DNA from: an uncultured bacterium
Lineage (GTDB): Bacteria; Bacteroidota; Bacteroidia; Bacteroidales; Bacteroidaceae
Assembly: GCA_945829115.1 (NCBI GenBank)
Contig: CALZTP010000006.1
Location: forward strand, 1-51,409
DNA length: 51,409 bases
Direction of reading: 5' to 3'
Below, piece after piece: positions 1-7,994 of this stretch. Every line of letters begins with the position of its first letter. Position 1 is the first letter of the stretch. The translations under genes were made by a program, and so were the position numbers. Below the pieces are notes generated by a model. The model had not been told where the DNA came from. It saw only the letters and a list, made by a program, of their open reading frames with translations, and did not search any database.

Positions 1-640
1 TGAATCCGCTGAACACGCTCACCTGCGAGAACTTGGTGACTCCGGTGAGCATCACGAACTGCAAGTCCTGATCGGCAAGTTTGAAGACACTATAGAAACC
101 CTTAAGGATGTTTCTGTTTATCTCTTCCAACGGCAACTCCTGACCGTTCTGCAATCCTTTATATCCTGTGTCAAGGACATCGAGCAGCGGTTTGTCGTAT
201 TCATCTATAAGCACCACAGCCCTCTGTCCTGTCTTCTCATGCGCCTTTTGCAGAACATATGCGAATCGCGAACCATAATCTTCATTTATTGGATCTTTTC
301 CCCAGATGCTTTCCCATGTCTTTACAGCACCTTCCACACGATTTCTAAGTGTTCCGTCACTTGCGAAGTTTGTACCATTGAAATCAATATGAAACACCGG
401 ATATTCCTTCCACTCCGTCTCAAGACTGTCGATGGCAAGTCCTTTGAAGAGGTCCTTACGCCCCTGGAAGTAGTATTTCAATGTTGACACAAGAAGACTT
501 TTTCCGAATCGTCTTGGCCGACTCAGAAAGTAGACATGTCCCTCGTTTGCGAGCTTGTATACCAAGTCCGTCTTATCGACATAGACATATCCATCTTGGA
601 TAATCTGCTCGAAATCCTGTATTCCAATAGGGTATTTCAT
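1..640 (-). CDS. AAA-ATPase-like / PD-(D/E)XK-type protein, truncated by window edge
   Basis: Reading the minus strand from the ATG at 640 gives 213 residues that run off the left edge without a stop. The start reads MKYPIGIQDFEQIIQDGYVY, typical of the large Bacteroidota family annotated AAA-ATPase-like with a C-terminal PD-(D/E)XK nuclease-like domain (Pfam AAA-ATPase_like plus PDDEXK_9). A Walker A-like stretch RPRRFGKSLL lies near residue 50 and a Walker B-like VVLIDEYDKPLL near residue 145. The C-terminal nuclease-like half would lie outside the window. Members are abundant and often multi-copy, and their function is not established. A good minus-strand promoter lies just upstream. I am confident of the family but not of any role. 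Confidence 0.85.
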   Translation of the reverse strand, partial: MKYPIGIQDFEQIIQDGYVYVDKTDLVYKLANEGHVYFLSRPRRFGKSLLVSTLKYYFQGRKDLFKGLAIDSLETEWKEYPVFHIDFNGTNFASDGTLRNRVEGAVKTWESIWGKDPINEDYGSRFAYVLQKAHEKTGQRAVVLIDEYDKPLLDVLDTGYKGLQNGQELPLEEINRNILKGFYSVFKLADQDLQFVMLTGVTKFSQVSVFSGF

Positions 641-686
641 AATTACTTATCCTTTCCTCTTCTTGACTCTATTTCCTTTTACTTTG

Positions 687-718
687 CAAAGTTACGATAT
701 TAAAACCGTATCTCCAAA
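687..718 (-). promoter_or_regulatory. Bacteroidota-type promoter for the leftward ATPase gene
   Basis: On the minus strand the -7 element TAACTTTG (687-694) lies 20 bp from a -33 TTTG (715-718). This matches the Bacteroides sigma-ABfr consensus. It is about 45 bp upstream of the start codon at 640. Confidence 0.75.
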
Positions 719-860
719 TTTTTCGATGGAAAATTATGAAATGCTCCTACGTAGGCGGCGAAAGGATTATAAAAATCATTTTGCACACCTACTTATTAAT
801 ATATTTATTATATGTTTTTTAGTAAAAATAATGCATTTTGATATTTTTTTTTGATTTTTA

Positions 861-892
861 TTTGGATTTATTGTTTATTATTACTAAATTTG
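861..892 (+). promoter_or_regulatory. Bacteroidota-type promoter for the tubulin-like operon
   Basis: TTTG at 861-864 and TAAATTTG at 885-892 are separated by 20 bp, a perfect match to the sigma-ABfr consensus TTTG-N19-21-TAnnTTTG. If this is the operon promoter, the first start codon (1283) lies about 385 nt downstream of the expected transcription start. Confidence 0.7.
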
Positions 893-1282
893 CAGGTGAA
901 ATATCATTGAAGAAAATGTTCCTTGTGTTTCTATACCTCTTCCAATACAATTGACGATGTAATCGCAATGTGCAGAGGATGGGCAATACATGTAAAAATA
1001 ACGTTACCTAATAATGTGTTCTTAAAGTACTGAACCTTTTTGACCTTCTGTTTTTGCTGGATGTATTATAGACATTCTTGCTCGTATTCTTGTTAATTAA
1101 AGACAGTTAGGTGAGTCTAACTACTGAATTGATTAAGTCTGCGGAAGAACAGAAAGCAACTTAAAACTCAGCAAAGTCTATCTTTGCTTTTAATAATTAA
1201 GAGGCAGAGAAGTCTGAGTTAAGTGTCTTAAAAGTTTTACGACTTTTGAAAGACGATGAAGGTGTCTGCTTTTCGAACATAA

Positions 1283-2020
1283 ATGGAGGTAAATTCCTAC
1301 GTGATTTTGTATGTAACAATCTATTTATTAACCGCCATTACGTTGGGAATAGTGTGGCAAAGTAATTACGTTAAGATGACCACTTTTGGCTTATTACATG
1401 ACATTATAACGTATTCTGCTGGCAGCCTTTTTATAGGACTGCTCTTAACTGTTGTGCTTATTGCAATTTTGTTTATAATTATCAAAGGCTTTTTTCCGAA
1501 ATCAACATTTTCTCCTTTAAGCATATTAGTAGGTTTCATACTAACATTGTTCCTTGGATATCGAATGGTATCTCTATGTGGTGCTGTGAGTCTTAAGTGG
1601 ATGTGTGACGACTTTGAGAATTACATTTCATCGCTTATACCACAAGGTCTGCAAGATGAACAACTAATTGTTGACAAACAGTATTCAGATCAATTGATTG
1701 AAAGTGCGAAAGAAGAGTTCCCGATATTCTCCTCATTTGTGGATACTGGAACGTTCACGGGACAATCTATTGTTAATCTTCCACATGTTATGGCAGATGA
1801 ACTGAATAGTTTCCTAAACCAGTTTATTATTACTGCGATTCTGTGGAGTCTCTTCTATCTCGCTGTGGCTGCTGGATTGGTTATCTGGACAATGAAGAAA
1901 GAATGGGACTATCGTCTAAACCAGAAACGAAATAGAAGTAGTTTCCCCTCTTCTATAAATTCTACACGCGCAGGACATACTTCTCGTGGGCACTCTCGTT
2001 CCTCACGGTTGAGGCGATAA
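1283..2020 (+). CDS. four-helix membrane protein, first gene of the tubulin-like operon
   Basis: This is an integral membrane protein of 245 residues that I do not recognise. Predicted helices lie at about 5-25, 46-68, 78-100 and 179-203. A soluble stretch of about 80 residues (100-178) separates helix 3 from helix 4. The C-terminal tail (207-245) is very rich in Ser and Arg (motifs such as SRGHSRSSRLRR) and is probably cytoplasmic by the positive-inside rule. That tail could contact the acidic surface of a partner such as the tubulin-like protein encoded 40 bp downstream, but this is inference. The layout distantly recalls MotA/TolQ-type proteins; I cannot support that homology. Confidence is high that the gene is real and low for function. 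Confidence 0.75.
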   Translation: MEVNSYVILYVTIYLLTAITLGIVWQSNYVKMTTFGLLHDIITYSAGSLFIGLLLTVVLIAILFIIIKGFFPKSTFSPLSILVGFILTLFLGYRMVSLCGAVSLKWMCDDFENYISSLIPQGLQDEQLIVDKQYSDQLIESAKEEFPIFSSFVDTGTFTGQSIVNLPHVMADELNSFLNQFIITAILWSLFYLAVAAGLVIWTMKKEWDYRLNQKRNRSSFPSSINSTRAGHTSRGHSRSSRLRR

Positions 2021-2060
2021 AATAATAGTTTAGAAAAACAACAAATAAAAATTTAATATT

Positions 2061-5000
2061 ATGGCTAATCATTTATTAATTGGACTTGGTGGCACTGGAG
2101 GAAAGATTCTACGTGCTATGCGTAAGCGAATTTATGAGGAATTTGGTACGAACGAACCAGACATTGATACTCATATCAGCTATATCTATGTTGATTCTGA
2201 TTTGAAAGATCTGAACGATGATGCAAGTTGGAATTACATGGGTAATCCGGTGTATCTCTCACCAAGCGAGAAGGTAAATATTCATGGTATTGGAGGTGGA
2301 GTGCTTCAGAACTTGAACGCTTACCCAGGAATTAAGGCTTTTGTCTCTGACGATGACAGAAAGCAGATGCAGGACGATCAGGTATCTGCCATCATTGATG
2401 CTGGTATTGGAGGTCAGCGTCGCCGTTTTGGACGTATTTTGCTTGCAAACAATATCACCAACGACCCTAACAATGGTTTTGCAGCTGTCTTGAGTCAGCG
2501 TATTATCAATATCACAAATCGTCAGAGAGATGGAAGGGTGACATTCCATATCTGTGCAGGTCTTGCTGGTGGTACTGGCTCAGGTTCTATTGTCGATGCT
2601 ATTGCTCAGCTCCATAAGATCATTTCACCAATGGGTAAGGCTTTCGACACATATTTATATTTATATGTTCCAGAGATTCTTGTTGAGCAGGATGTGAATG
2701 TGAAGGGATTCTATCACGGAAATGGTTATGCTGCTTTGCAGGAAATCAATGCTATTGCACTTGGAAAATATCAGCCAGTAGATATCAGTGGACAGATTGA
2801 CAACCGCACAGGAAAAGTGCGCAGACTTATTGACGGAATAAACTCAGAAGCTTTTAAACGTGCATATCTCTTCAGCAATACAAATGAAGCGAATCAGGTA
2901 TTGAACAAGCAAGATATGCTCCCTTCTTCGGTTGCCGATTTCTTGTATCAGCGAATTGTCTCTGGAGAAACAGAAGGCGGTCAGCTTGGAAGAATTTCTG
3001 AGTTGGAGAATGCTGGAACACCGCCAGAGAAAGATGCATCTAACCAGAACGTGCATGCACGCAATTTTGCAACCTTTGGCATCAAGCGTATTGAATACCC
3101 AGAGTCAAAAATCAAGGCTTACGCTTTTGAGAAGAGCGTATGGATGAATATTTTGGGAATTATTTATAATAACTGGGTTGAAAGACGTGGCTTTGCCTCT
3201 GACACAGACGAACATGCTGGCATAGGATATAATCAGGAGGTAAAGCAGCCAGGCACTCTGGAGCGTTTGTGGTTAGACGACCGTTATCTTACCCTTCAGA
3301 TTCCTATAGAGAAATTCGCGGGAACGGAAGAATGGGAATCTTATGAGACTTATTGGAATAAGTTCTGCGAGTTCTTCGCAAGTGACACTCTCGAGACAGA
3401 GAAAGATAGACACTTCTGGCCTTCAAGATTCATTGATGCCTGCGAGGCAGAATTTAACAACAATTTCCGTGGACTTGGAGTCATTAACTTCTTCAACTCC
3501 ATGGGTGAGCAAAAGGAAGTGAACCGCTATGCTTCTGTTTTGTGCCGCCACATAGAAGAAACTCTTTTCAAAGAGTGGGTAAACGGTAAGCACGACGAGA
3601 ACCGTAAGATGTCTTTGCAGAAGATAAGACTTTATCTCGGTGAACTAATTACTTCTACTCGTGAGAGAATCGTAGCAATGGCGAATATCCAAAGCGCTCT
3701 CGTAGGTGATAAAGATGCTAATTATAACAATTGTGAAATTCTAAAAAACCGTCTCGAAGATACTGGTTGGCTTTCAAACATGCTGTTTGACACGGCAAAG
3801 AAATATTTCATGCAATATACCACTCTGATGGCAAAGGATTATGCTTATCAGTCAAAACTGTTGGCATATGAGTATGCACAGATATTGCTTGAAGAAATAG
3901 TATCTCGTCTTGGCGAAATGCAAAAGTCTGTTACGCTTCTTGAAAACATGCTTAGGCAAGCACAGGAAGACTCAAACAGAAATGCAGATATTGCATGCAG
4001 TCCTTCCGTTTCGGGCAAAGTAGGAGAAGCAGAAACTCGTGAAGACAGATATGATCCAGATTTGGTATGCAATGAAGTTGAGCGTGCACTCCTTTGCGAT
4101 AGCGACCTTCAAGAAAACTCCAGAACGGCTACTATGGAAGGTTTCAAAAAACTAGTGAACGAATCTGGTAAGAATCAGCTATTCAAGATAATCTATGATA
4201 CCCTCGGTGGTGGAGCAAAAGTGGAAGACAAAAATGGCAGTCAGAAAGAGAACACTACTGCAATGATTGATTTCATTGAAAAGTGCAGTCGTCCTTTTGT
4301 TGAAGCAAAACTTCTAAAGATTGCTGAGGAAGATGAAACAAGAAAACTTCTTGGAGTAAACATCCTCGAAAGAATTAAGCAGGAGTGCCCAACAGACGTG
4401 TTGCTTGACAAATACCTCGACGGTGTAGTGGCAAGTCTCAAATCATTCCTTCCATTCAACACAGCTGAATTTGGACGTGTACCTGCAGGACAAATGATTG
4501 AGCGTATGGCTCAGGGTGTGCAGATTTGTTTGCCAGAATATAATGATCCTTTCCGTCAGAAATTCATAAAACATTTTGCAAACAAATTCCCTGACACTGT
4601 CTTCAAAGATAACGTTAGTGTTGCTGTTAACCCAAAATCGAACCAGATTGTTATCATCACGGTCAATAGCGGCTTCCCATTGCGTTTCGTTCAGAACGTG
4701 AGTTACCTGAAGGAGCAGTATGACAACATGACTTCAGAGCACGAGGTTCATGCGAAAATCAATAAAATATTGCTCCATAGTGAGAGCTTCCGCGACAACC
4801 AGTTGCCAAGTCTTTTTGAAGAAGAGGCTGGCGATATCCGTAAGCGCATGATCATCCTTGCCATCAAGGCATATGTTACTCCTCGCCTTGTGGAGAGAGG
4901 TGAAGACCAGGAAACAGGTGAGGAAACCAACGAGATAAATGTTGGTACGCGTATGGATGAGGTTATCTATAACATCGGTCCTGACTTCATGCGAACTGTA

Positions 5001-5228
5001 GAAATTCTCTGTGAGGACGCAATGTTACGAGGCAAGCTTAATGATTACATCGAAAATGCTTGTGAAGAAGCATTCCCGAAAGCTGTCGACAAGAAGAAAT
5101 TGGCACAGATTGTAGAGGATTTCATTTTCGACACTGTTCTTCCGCTCTGTGGAAACAATAAGCGCTCACCAGAATTCACTGAGATGAAAGACGTGGCAAA
5201 AGAGTTAATTGCCTCATTAACAAAATAG
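2061..5228 (+). CDS. tubulin/FtsZ-superfamily GTPase-like protein (Tubulin_2 type)
   Basis: A 1055-residue protein whose N-terminal 300 residues carry tubulin/FtsZ nucleotide-binding features. These are a T1-like glycine loop GLGGTGGK (8-15), a conserved VDSD after a strand (44-47), and the tubulin signature loop AGGTGSGS (169-176) followed by a helix. The remaining roughly 700 residues are mostly helical and charged, far larger than FtsZ (about 400). This size and signature fit the Tubulin_2 / FtsZ-like 1 family, which Makarova and Koonin proposed on genomic context to act in membrane remodelling. Polymerisation and GTPase activity are inferred. No signal peptide or membrane helix is seen, so it should be cytosolic. 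Its operon partners are membrane and exported proteins, which suggests a trans-envelope assembly. The family call is strong and the role is open. Confidence 0.88.
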   Translation: MANHLLIGLGGTGGKILRAMRKRIYEEFGTNEPDIDTHISYIYVDSDLKDLNDDASWNYMGNPVYLSPSEKVNIHGIGGGVLQNLNAYPGIKAFVSDDDRKQMQDDQVSAIIDAGIGGQRRRFGRILLANNITNDPNNGFAAVLSQRIINITNRQRDGRVTFHICAGLAGGTGSGSIVDAIAQLHKIISPMGKAFDTYLYLYVPEILVEQDVNVKGFYHGNGYAALQEINAIALGKYQPVDISGQIDNRTGKVRRLIDGINSEAFKRAYLFSNTNEANQVLNKQDMLPSSVADFLYQRIVSGETEGGQLGRISELENAGTPPEKDASNQNVHARNFATFGIKRIEYPESKIKAYAFEKSVWMNILGIIYNNWVERRGFASDTDEHAGIGYNQEVKQPGTLERLWLDDRYLTLQIPIEKFAGTEEWESYETYWNKFCEFFASDTLETEKDRHFWPSRFIDACEAEFNNNFRGLGVINFFNSMGEQKEVNRYASVLCRHIEETLFKEWVNGKHDENRKMSLQKIRLYLGELITSTRERIVAMANIQSALVGDKDANYNNCEILKNRLEDTGWLSNMLFDTAKKYFMQYTTLMAKDYAYQSKLLAYEYAQILLEEIVSRLGEMQKSVTLLENMLRQAQEDSNRNADIACSPSVSGKVGEAETREDRYDPDLVCNEVERALLCDSDLQENSRTATMEGFKKLVNESGKNQLFKIIYDTLGGGAKVEDKNGSQKENTTAMIDFIEKCSRPFVEAKLLKIAEEDETRKLLGVNILERIKQECPTDVLLDKYLDGVVASLKSFLPFNTAEFGRVPAGQMIERMAQGVQICLPEYNDPFRQKFIKHFANKFPDTVFKDNVSVAVNPKSNQIVIITVNSGFPLRFVQNVSYLKEQYDNMTSEHEVHAKINKILLHSESFRDNQLPSLFEEEAGDIRKRMIILAIKAYVTPRLVERGEDQETGEETNEINVGTRMDEVIYNIGPDFMRTVEILCEDAMLRGKLNDYIENACEEAFPKAVDKKKLAQIVEDFIFDTVLPLCGNNKRSPEFTEMKDVAKELIASLTK

Positions 5229-5238
5229 TTAAGAAAAA

Positions 5239-5382
5239 GAGGATTCTATCGAAACCTTGATGGTTTTAAATCGAGCAATGGTTAAGGAAGTGCAAGAAGC
5301 CAAAGAATAGGATTTCGTTTCTTTGAAAAATGGCGATCTATTGGTAAAAATGCATTTGCTTAATCGTTACAAGAAAAAAAAT
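5239..5382 (+). pseudogene. possible decayed small ORF between operon genes
   Basis: One frame of the 179-bp gap reads as protein-like sequence on both sides of an in-frame TAG at 5308. Before it (ATG at 5260) comes MVLNRAMVKEVQEAKE; after it DFVSLKNGDLLVKMHLLNRY. The composition is charged and amphipathic, unlike random AT-rich spacer. It may be the remnant of a short gene broken by a nonsense mutation, or only an untranslated spacer. No family is recognised. Confidence 0.25.
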
Positions 5383-5407
5383 ATATATTTAAAATATAAA
5401 AAACAAT

Positions 5408-6046
5408 ATGGCAACAGGAAAATGCGTGAACATCATGAGATGTTCTAAGGCAAAGGCAAAAGAGATACAAGAAGCAGACAAAGCAAACTTTGTGTGCGCA
5501 GAGTGTGGTAAACCATTGGTGGAATGTGGTGGCGTTCCTGGTCCAGAACCAGAAGTTAATAAAAATGGCGGTAAAGGCAATACTGGCAGAGGCGGTACTG
5601 TACAAAAGCCATATAATTGGAAACCTATTGCAATCATCGCGGCTGCAGTGATTGTCATTGCTGCAGGTATTGTTTGGTTTATGAATTCCGGCAATGGTGG
5701 AAATGATGAAGGAGTGGGCGTTCCTCCGACAGAAACCACAATTGTAGAAACTCCTCCGACAGAGACCACAATTGTAGAAACTCCTCCTGCAGAAGAGCCT
5801 AAGCCTATTGACAAGGCAAAGGTGAAGAAGGTAAAGGTGAAAACTCCGGCTCCTAAGCCATGGGCTTCTTACGCTACCTTCGACGGAACAACAATGACAT
5901 TCACAAGAACTCATACCATTCCTGGCACCTCAAGAGTGGCAAAGCCTGGAGATAGAGTGCAGGGTGTGTGGAAGAATGGTGAGGTGAACTCAGTACGCTG
6001 GTATCATGCTGACGGCACTCCGAGCGAGCATCTTACTCACGAGTAA
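5408..6046 (+). CDS. zinc-ribbon single-pass membrane protein
   Basis: A 212-residue protein with three parts. Residues 1-45 contain C6-x5-C12 and C30-x2-C33 (plus C40), a probable zinc ribbon. A hydrophobic helix spans about 72-93 (KPIAIIAAAVIVIAAGIVWF). The rest is a Pro/Thr/Glu linker and a basic stretch (135-150), then a compact C-terminal domain of about 60 residues ending WYHADGTPSEHLTHE. With no signal peptide, the zinc ribbon should be cytosolic and the C-terminal domain periplasmic, so the protein could connect the cytosolic tubulin-like protein to the exported proteins encoded downstream. The linker holds a perfect two-copy repeat (see repeat entry). I do not recognise the C-terminal domain. 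Confidence 0.75.
   Translation: MATGKCVNIMRCSKAKAKEIQEADKANFVCAECGKPLVECGGVPGPEPEVNKNGGKGNTGRGGTVQKPYNWKPIAIIAAAVIVIAAGIVWFMNSGNGGNDEGVGVPPTETTIVETPPTETTIVETPPAEEPKPIDKAKVKKVKVKTPAPKPWASYATFDGTTMTFTRTHTIPGTSRVAKPGDRVQGVWKNGEVNSVRWYHADGTPSEHLTHE
5723..5782 (+). repeat. 30-bp tandem duplication in a linker
   Basis: Two nearly identical 30-bp units (5723-5752 and 5753-5782) encode PPTETTIVET twice within the periplasmic linker of the zinc-ribbon membrane protein. They differ by one base (gaaacc versus gagacc). Such in-frame repeats can vary in copy number between strains and change linker length. Confidence 0.9.
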
Positions 6047-6154
6047 GGCTTCTTTGGCTTACGTTCGTGCTATGTGTTCTTGAAAAGTATTTGTGCTTCT
6101 TTGCACATGAACTAGGGAAATAATTCTGAACATTATCTCATATAGTCAGAGAAT

Positions 6155-7198
6155 ATGATGAAGAAAAAGGCTATACGATTAATAATTTTTATGGTGGCGG
6201 TTCTCCTTGGAACTGCCACCGCACATAGTGCAGATTATTCTTCAAAGAAACTGGAACATATAGCGACCCTATTGAGAAAGCCAGTAAACAGAGTTGATAC
6301 CGTACAACGCATCAACGAATATGGAGAGATAGAACACATCGGTCTTAGACTTTTTTCAAAAGAGATTCGTGAGACAATGCCTTCTCCTGTATATGATTTC
6401 CTTGAACGTTATCTTCTTGAACTGAACATTACTCAAGGAGAGGAGCATAGCCGTTTGCTCTTTACCAATAATGTCTCTTTTCTTGTTGGACAACCGTCAA
6501 CAGCTTTGGCGATTGATTCTTCGTGTGCCTTTTCAAATGAACAGATAGATTTCTATCACTATCGCTCAACATGGACGAAAGAAGGAAAAGAAATTTTAAA
6601 GGTCGTTTTCCCTATGTCATGGAAAATGATGTCGGGATGCTCTCTTAGTGAATTGGAGAAAGGGTTTGAGAAAAGACTTCTTCGACATAAGGTCACGAAG
6701 GTTGTTCCATTGCCAATCAAGGGAACATATATTATCTCTCCAGTGATAAAAAACGATTTGTATCTTGAAAATGGTGACGATGACGGAGAAGAAAGGAAAT
6801 ACGTCTTCTCGGTAAAGCAGAGAAGTCGCTCGGTTGCAAACCTCATGCTTGCTGAAGACTTGCCAGTGGATGTAACTCTACGTGTCGTAATAGACCGTTA
6901 CGACTATATTACAGATACTCTCAGTGTCTCACTGCACACGTTCCAGAATTTCTGCATTGTCAAGGAAGGGTGCAAACCGTATTTCGGATTAAAGAACCGT
7001 TCTGGCAATATCACGAAAGGCGTGCTGATGCTTGCGAACAAGAATGGCGGTTTCATGCACATGCTCTCGGTTTCCATTGATGACAGTGTGTTGGAGAATG
7101 GAAAGGGAGTTATAGAAGGTAGGCTGATGCCATATATCCCATTACATAATGTAAAGAAAGAATTTGTAAATCTAACAGAATATGAAACGATACAGTAA
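6155..7198 (+). CDS. exported protein of unknown function, tubulin-like operon
   Basis: A 347-residue protein with a clear N-terminal signal peptide: MMKKK, a hydrophobic core at about 7-22, and probable cleavage after the TAHSA segment. There is no further membrane helix and no lipobox, so it should be periplasmic. The mature part is mixed alpha/beta, with a Leu/Glu-rich segment at about 70-100 and a beta-rich second half (for example SVANLMLAEDLPVDVTLRVV). I do not recognise a domain. Its last 17 nt overlap the start of the next gene in another frame, indicating translational coupling. It shares the operon with the tubulin-like GTPase and has no separate promoter visible in the 108-bp gap upstream. 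Confidence 0.7.
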   Translation: MMKKKAIRLIIFMVAVLLGTATAHSADYSSKKLEHIATLLRKPVNRVDTVQRINEYGEIEHIGLRLFSKEIRETMPSPVYDFLERYLLELNITQGEEHSRLLFTNNVSFLVGQPSTALAIDSSCAFSNEQIDFYHYRSTWTKEGKEILKVVFPMSWKMMSGCSLSELEKGFEKRLLRHKVTKVVPLPIKGTYIISPVIKNDLYLENGDDDGEERKYVFSVKQRSRSVANLMLAEDLPVDVTLRVVIDRYDYITDTLSVSLHTFQNFCIVKEGCKPYFGLKNRSGNITKGVLMLANKNGGFMHMLSVSIDDSVLENGKGVIEGRLMPYIPLHNVKKEFVNLTEYETIQ

Positions 7199-7928
7199 AC
7201 TCTTATTTCCAGCACTACTTCTTTTTGCTGCTTTTCATGTAACTACAGCATGGGCGCAGAAGAAGTATGACGAGCAGAAGGCTGAGATAACAAAGATAAA
7301 GCGTGCTCCAGAGAAATATGTGTATGCAGAGGCTACTTGCAAAACTCTCGAAGAGGCAAAGGATGTTGCAGAAGAGATGTTCTACGAAGCCGTCAATGAG
7401 TATGTTGCTGAACTGAAGAAGGAGAAAGGCAAGAACGACTTTGTGATCAATGATGCTAAGGCTATCTTCAATGAAATAAGCATGCCAAGGGGGTCTAATA
7501 TGCAAAGGGTCTTCTTGTATGCAAAGAAATCGGATATCATTGCTATGAAAAACCCTGTTGTTCTTTCAAAAATGAATAAAGAGGAAAGGAATACAGAACA
7601 GCCACAGCCTTCTGAGAGCGAACCGACACCTGCTCCTCAGACTATTGTATTTCCTCCTGCCGCCAAGCAGTTGGCTACAATAAAAACAATTGCGGAGGCA
7701 AATAGAACTCTTAAGCAAATGAAAGCCTCTGGAACTGTTATTGCATATTCAAAATACTCTGCTGTAACGAACGCCAATGAGTGGTATCTGATTGTTTACG
7801 ATGCAAAGGGAAACGTAAAGGCTATTCTTACTGATGGAGAAAAACGATATAATGTTGCTACTGGTTTGGTGGATTCTTTCTCAAACTATCCGCAGCACGT
7901 CGCTTTCGCAGTTAAGATAAAGAAATAA
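7182..7928 (+). CDS. exported protein, translationally coupled to upstream gene
   Basis: A 248-residue protein with a signal peptide (MKRYSKLLFPALLLFAAFHV, cleavage near TAWAQ). After the signal, residues 45-75 form an Ala/Glu-rich segment (TCKTLEEAKDVAEEMFYEAV). It resembles the A-x-x-x-A helices of LPP20/FlgT-N-like domains, but too weakly to name. A Pro-rich linker (about 135-155) separates it from a C-terminal domain of about 90 residues (TIAEANRTLKQMKASGTVIA...). The start at 7182 lies inside the previous gene, a 17-nt overlap. Function is unknown; coupling to its neighbour suggests a fixed stoichiometric pair. Confidence 0.7.
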   Translation: MKRYSKLLFPALLLFAAFHVTTAWAQKKYDEQKAEITKIKRAPEKYVYAEATCKTLEEAKDVAEEMFYEAVNEYVAELKKEKGKNDFVINDAKAIFNEISMPRGSNMQRVFLYAKKSDIIAMKNPVVLSKMNKEERNTEQPQPSESEPTPAPQTIVFPPAAKQLATIKTIAEANRTLKQMKASGTVIAYSKYSAVTNANEWYLIVYDAKGNVKAILTDGEKRYNVATGLVDSFSNYPQHVAFAVKIKK

Positions 7929-7994
7929 GGTGAGTAGAAACACTTTCACAATCACAAACTTCAAATATTATTGATTCTTACATTATCATAACCA

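Larger units (their letters stand above)
641..1282. other. 642-bp intergenic region with divergent promoters and a long leader
   Basis: Between the leftward ATPase gene and the tubulin-like operon there is no convincing gene. The left part holds the leftward promoter. AT-rich DNA follows to about 890, ending in the rightward promoter. From 893 to 1282 the sequence would be a 5' leader of nearly 390 nt. It contains only very short ORFs (for example a 21-codon one from about 970), a second -7-like TATCTTTG at 1179-1186 without a good -33 box, and a small hairpin (AAAAGT...ACTTTT) near 1228-1250. I see no known riboswitch or RNA family. Confidence 0.5.

Noticed and set aside
970..1036. 21-codon ORF in the long leader as a real gene
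   Set aside because: Too short, no supporting motif, and the frame is not preserved around it.
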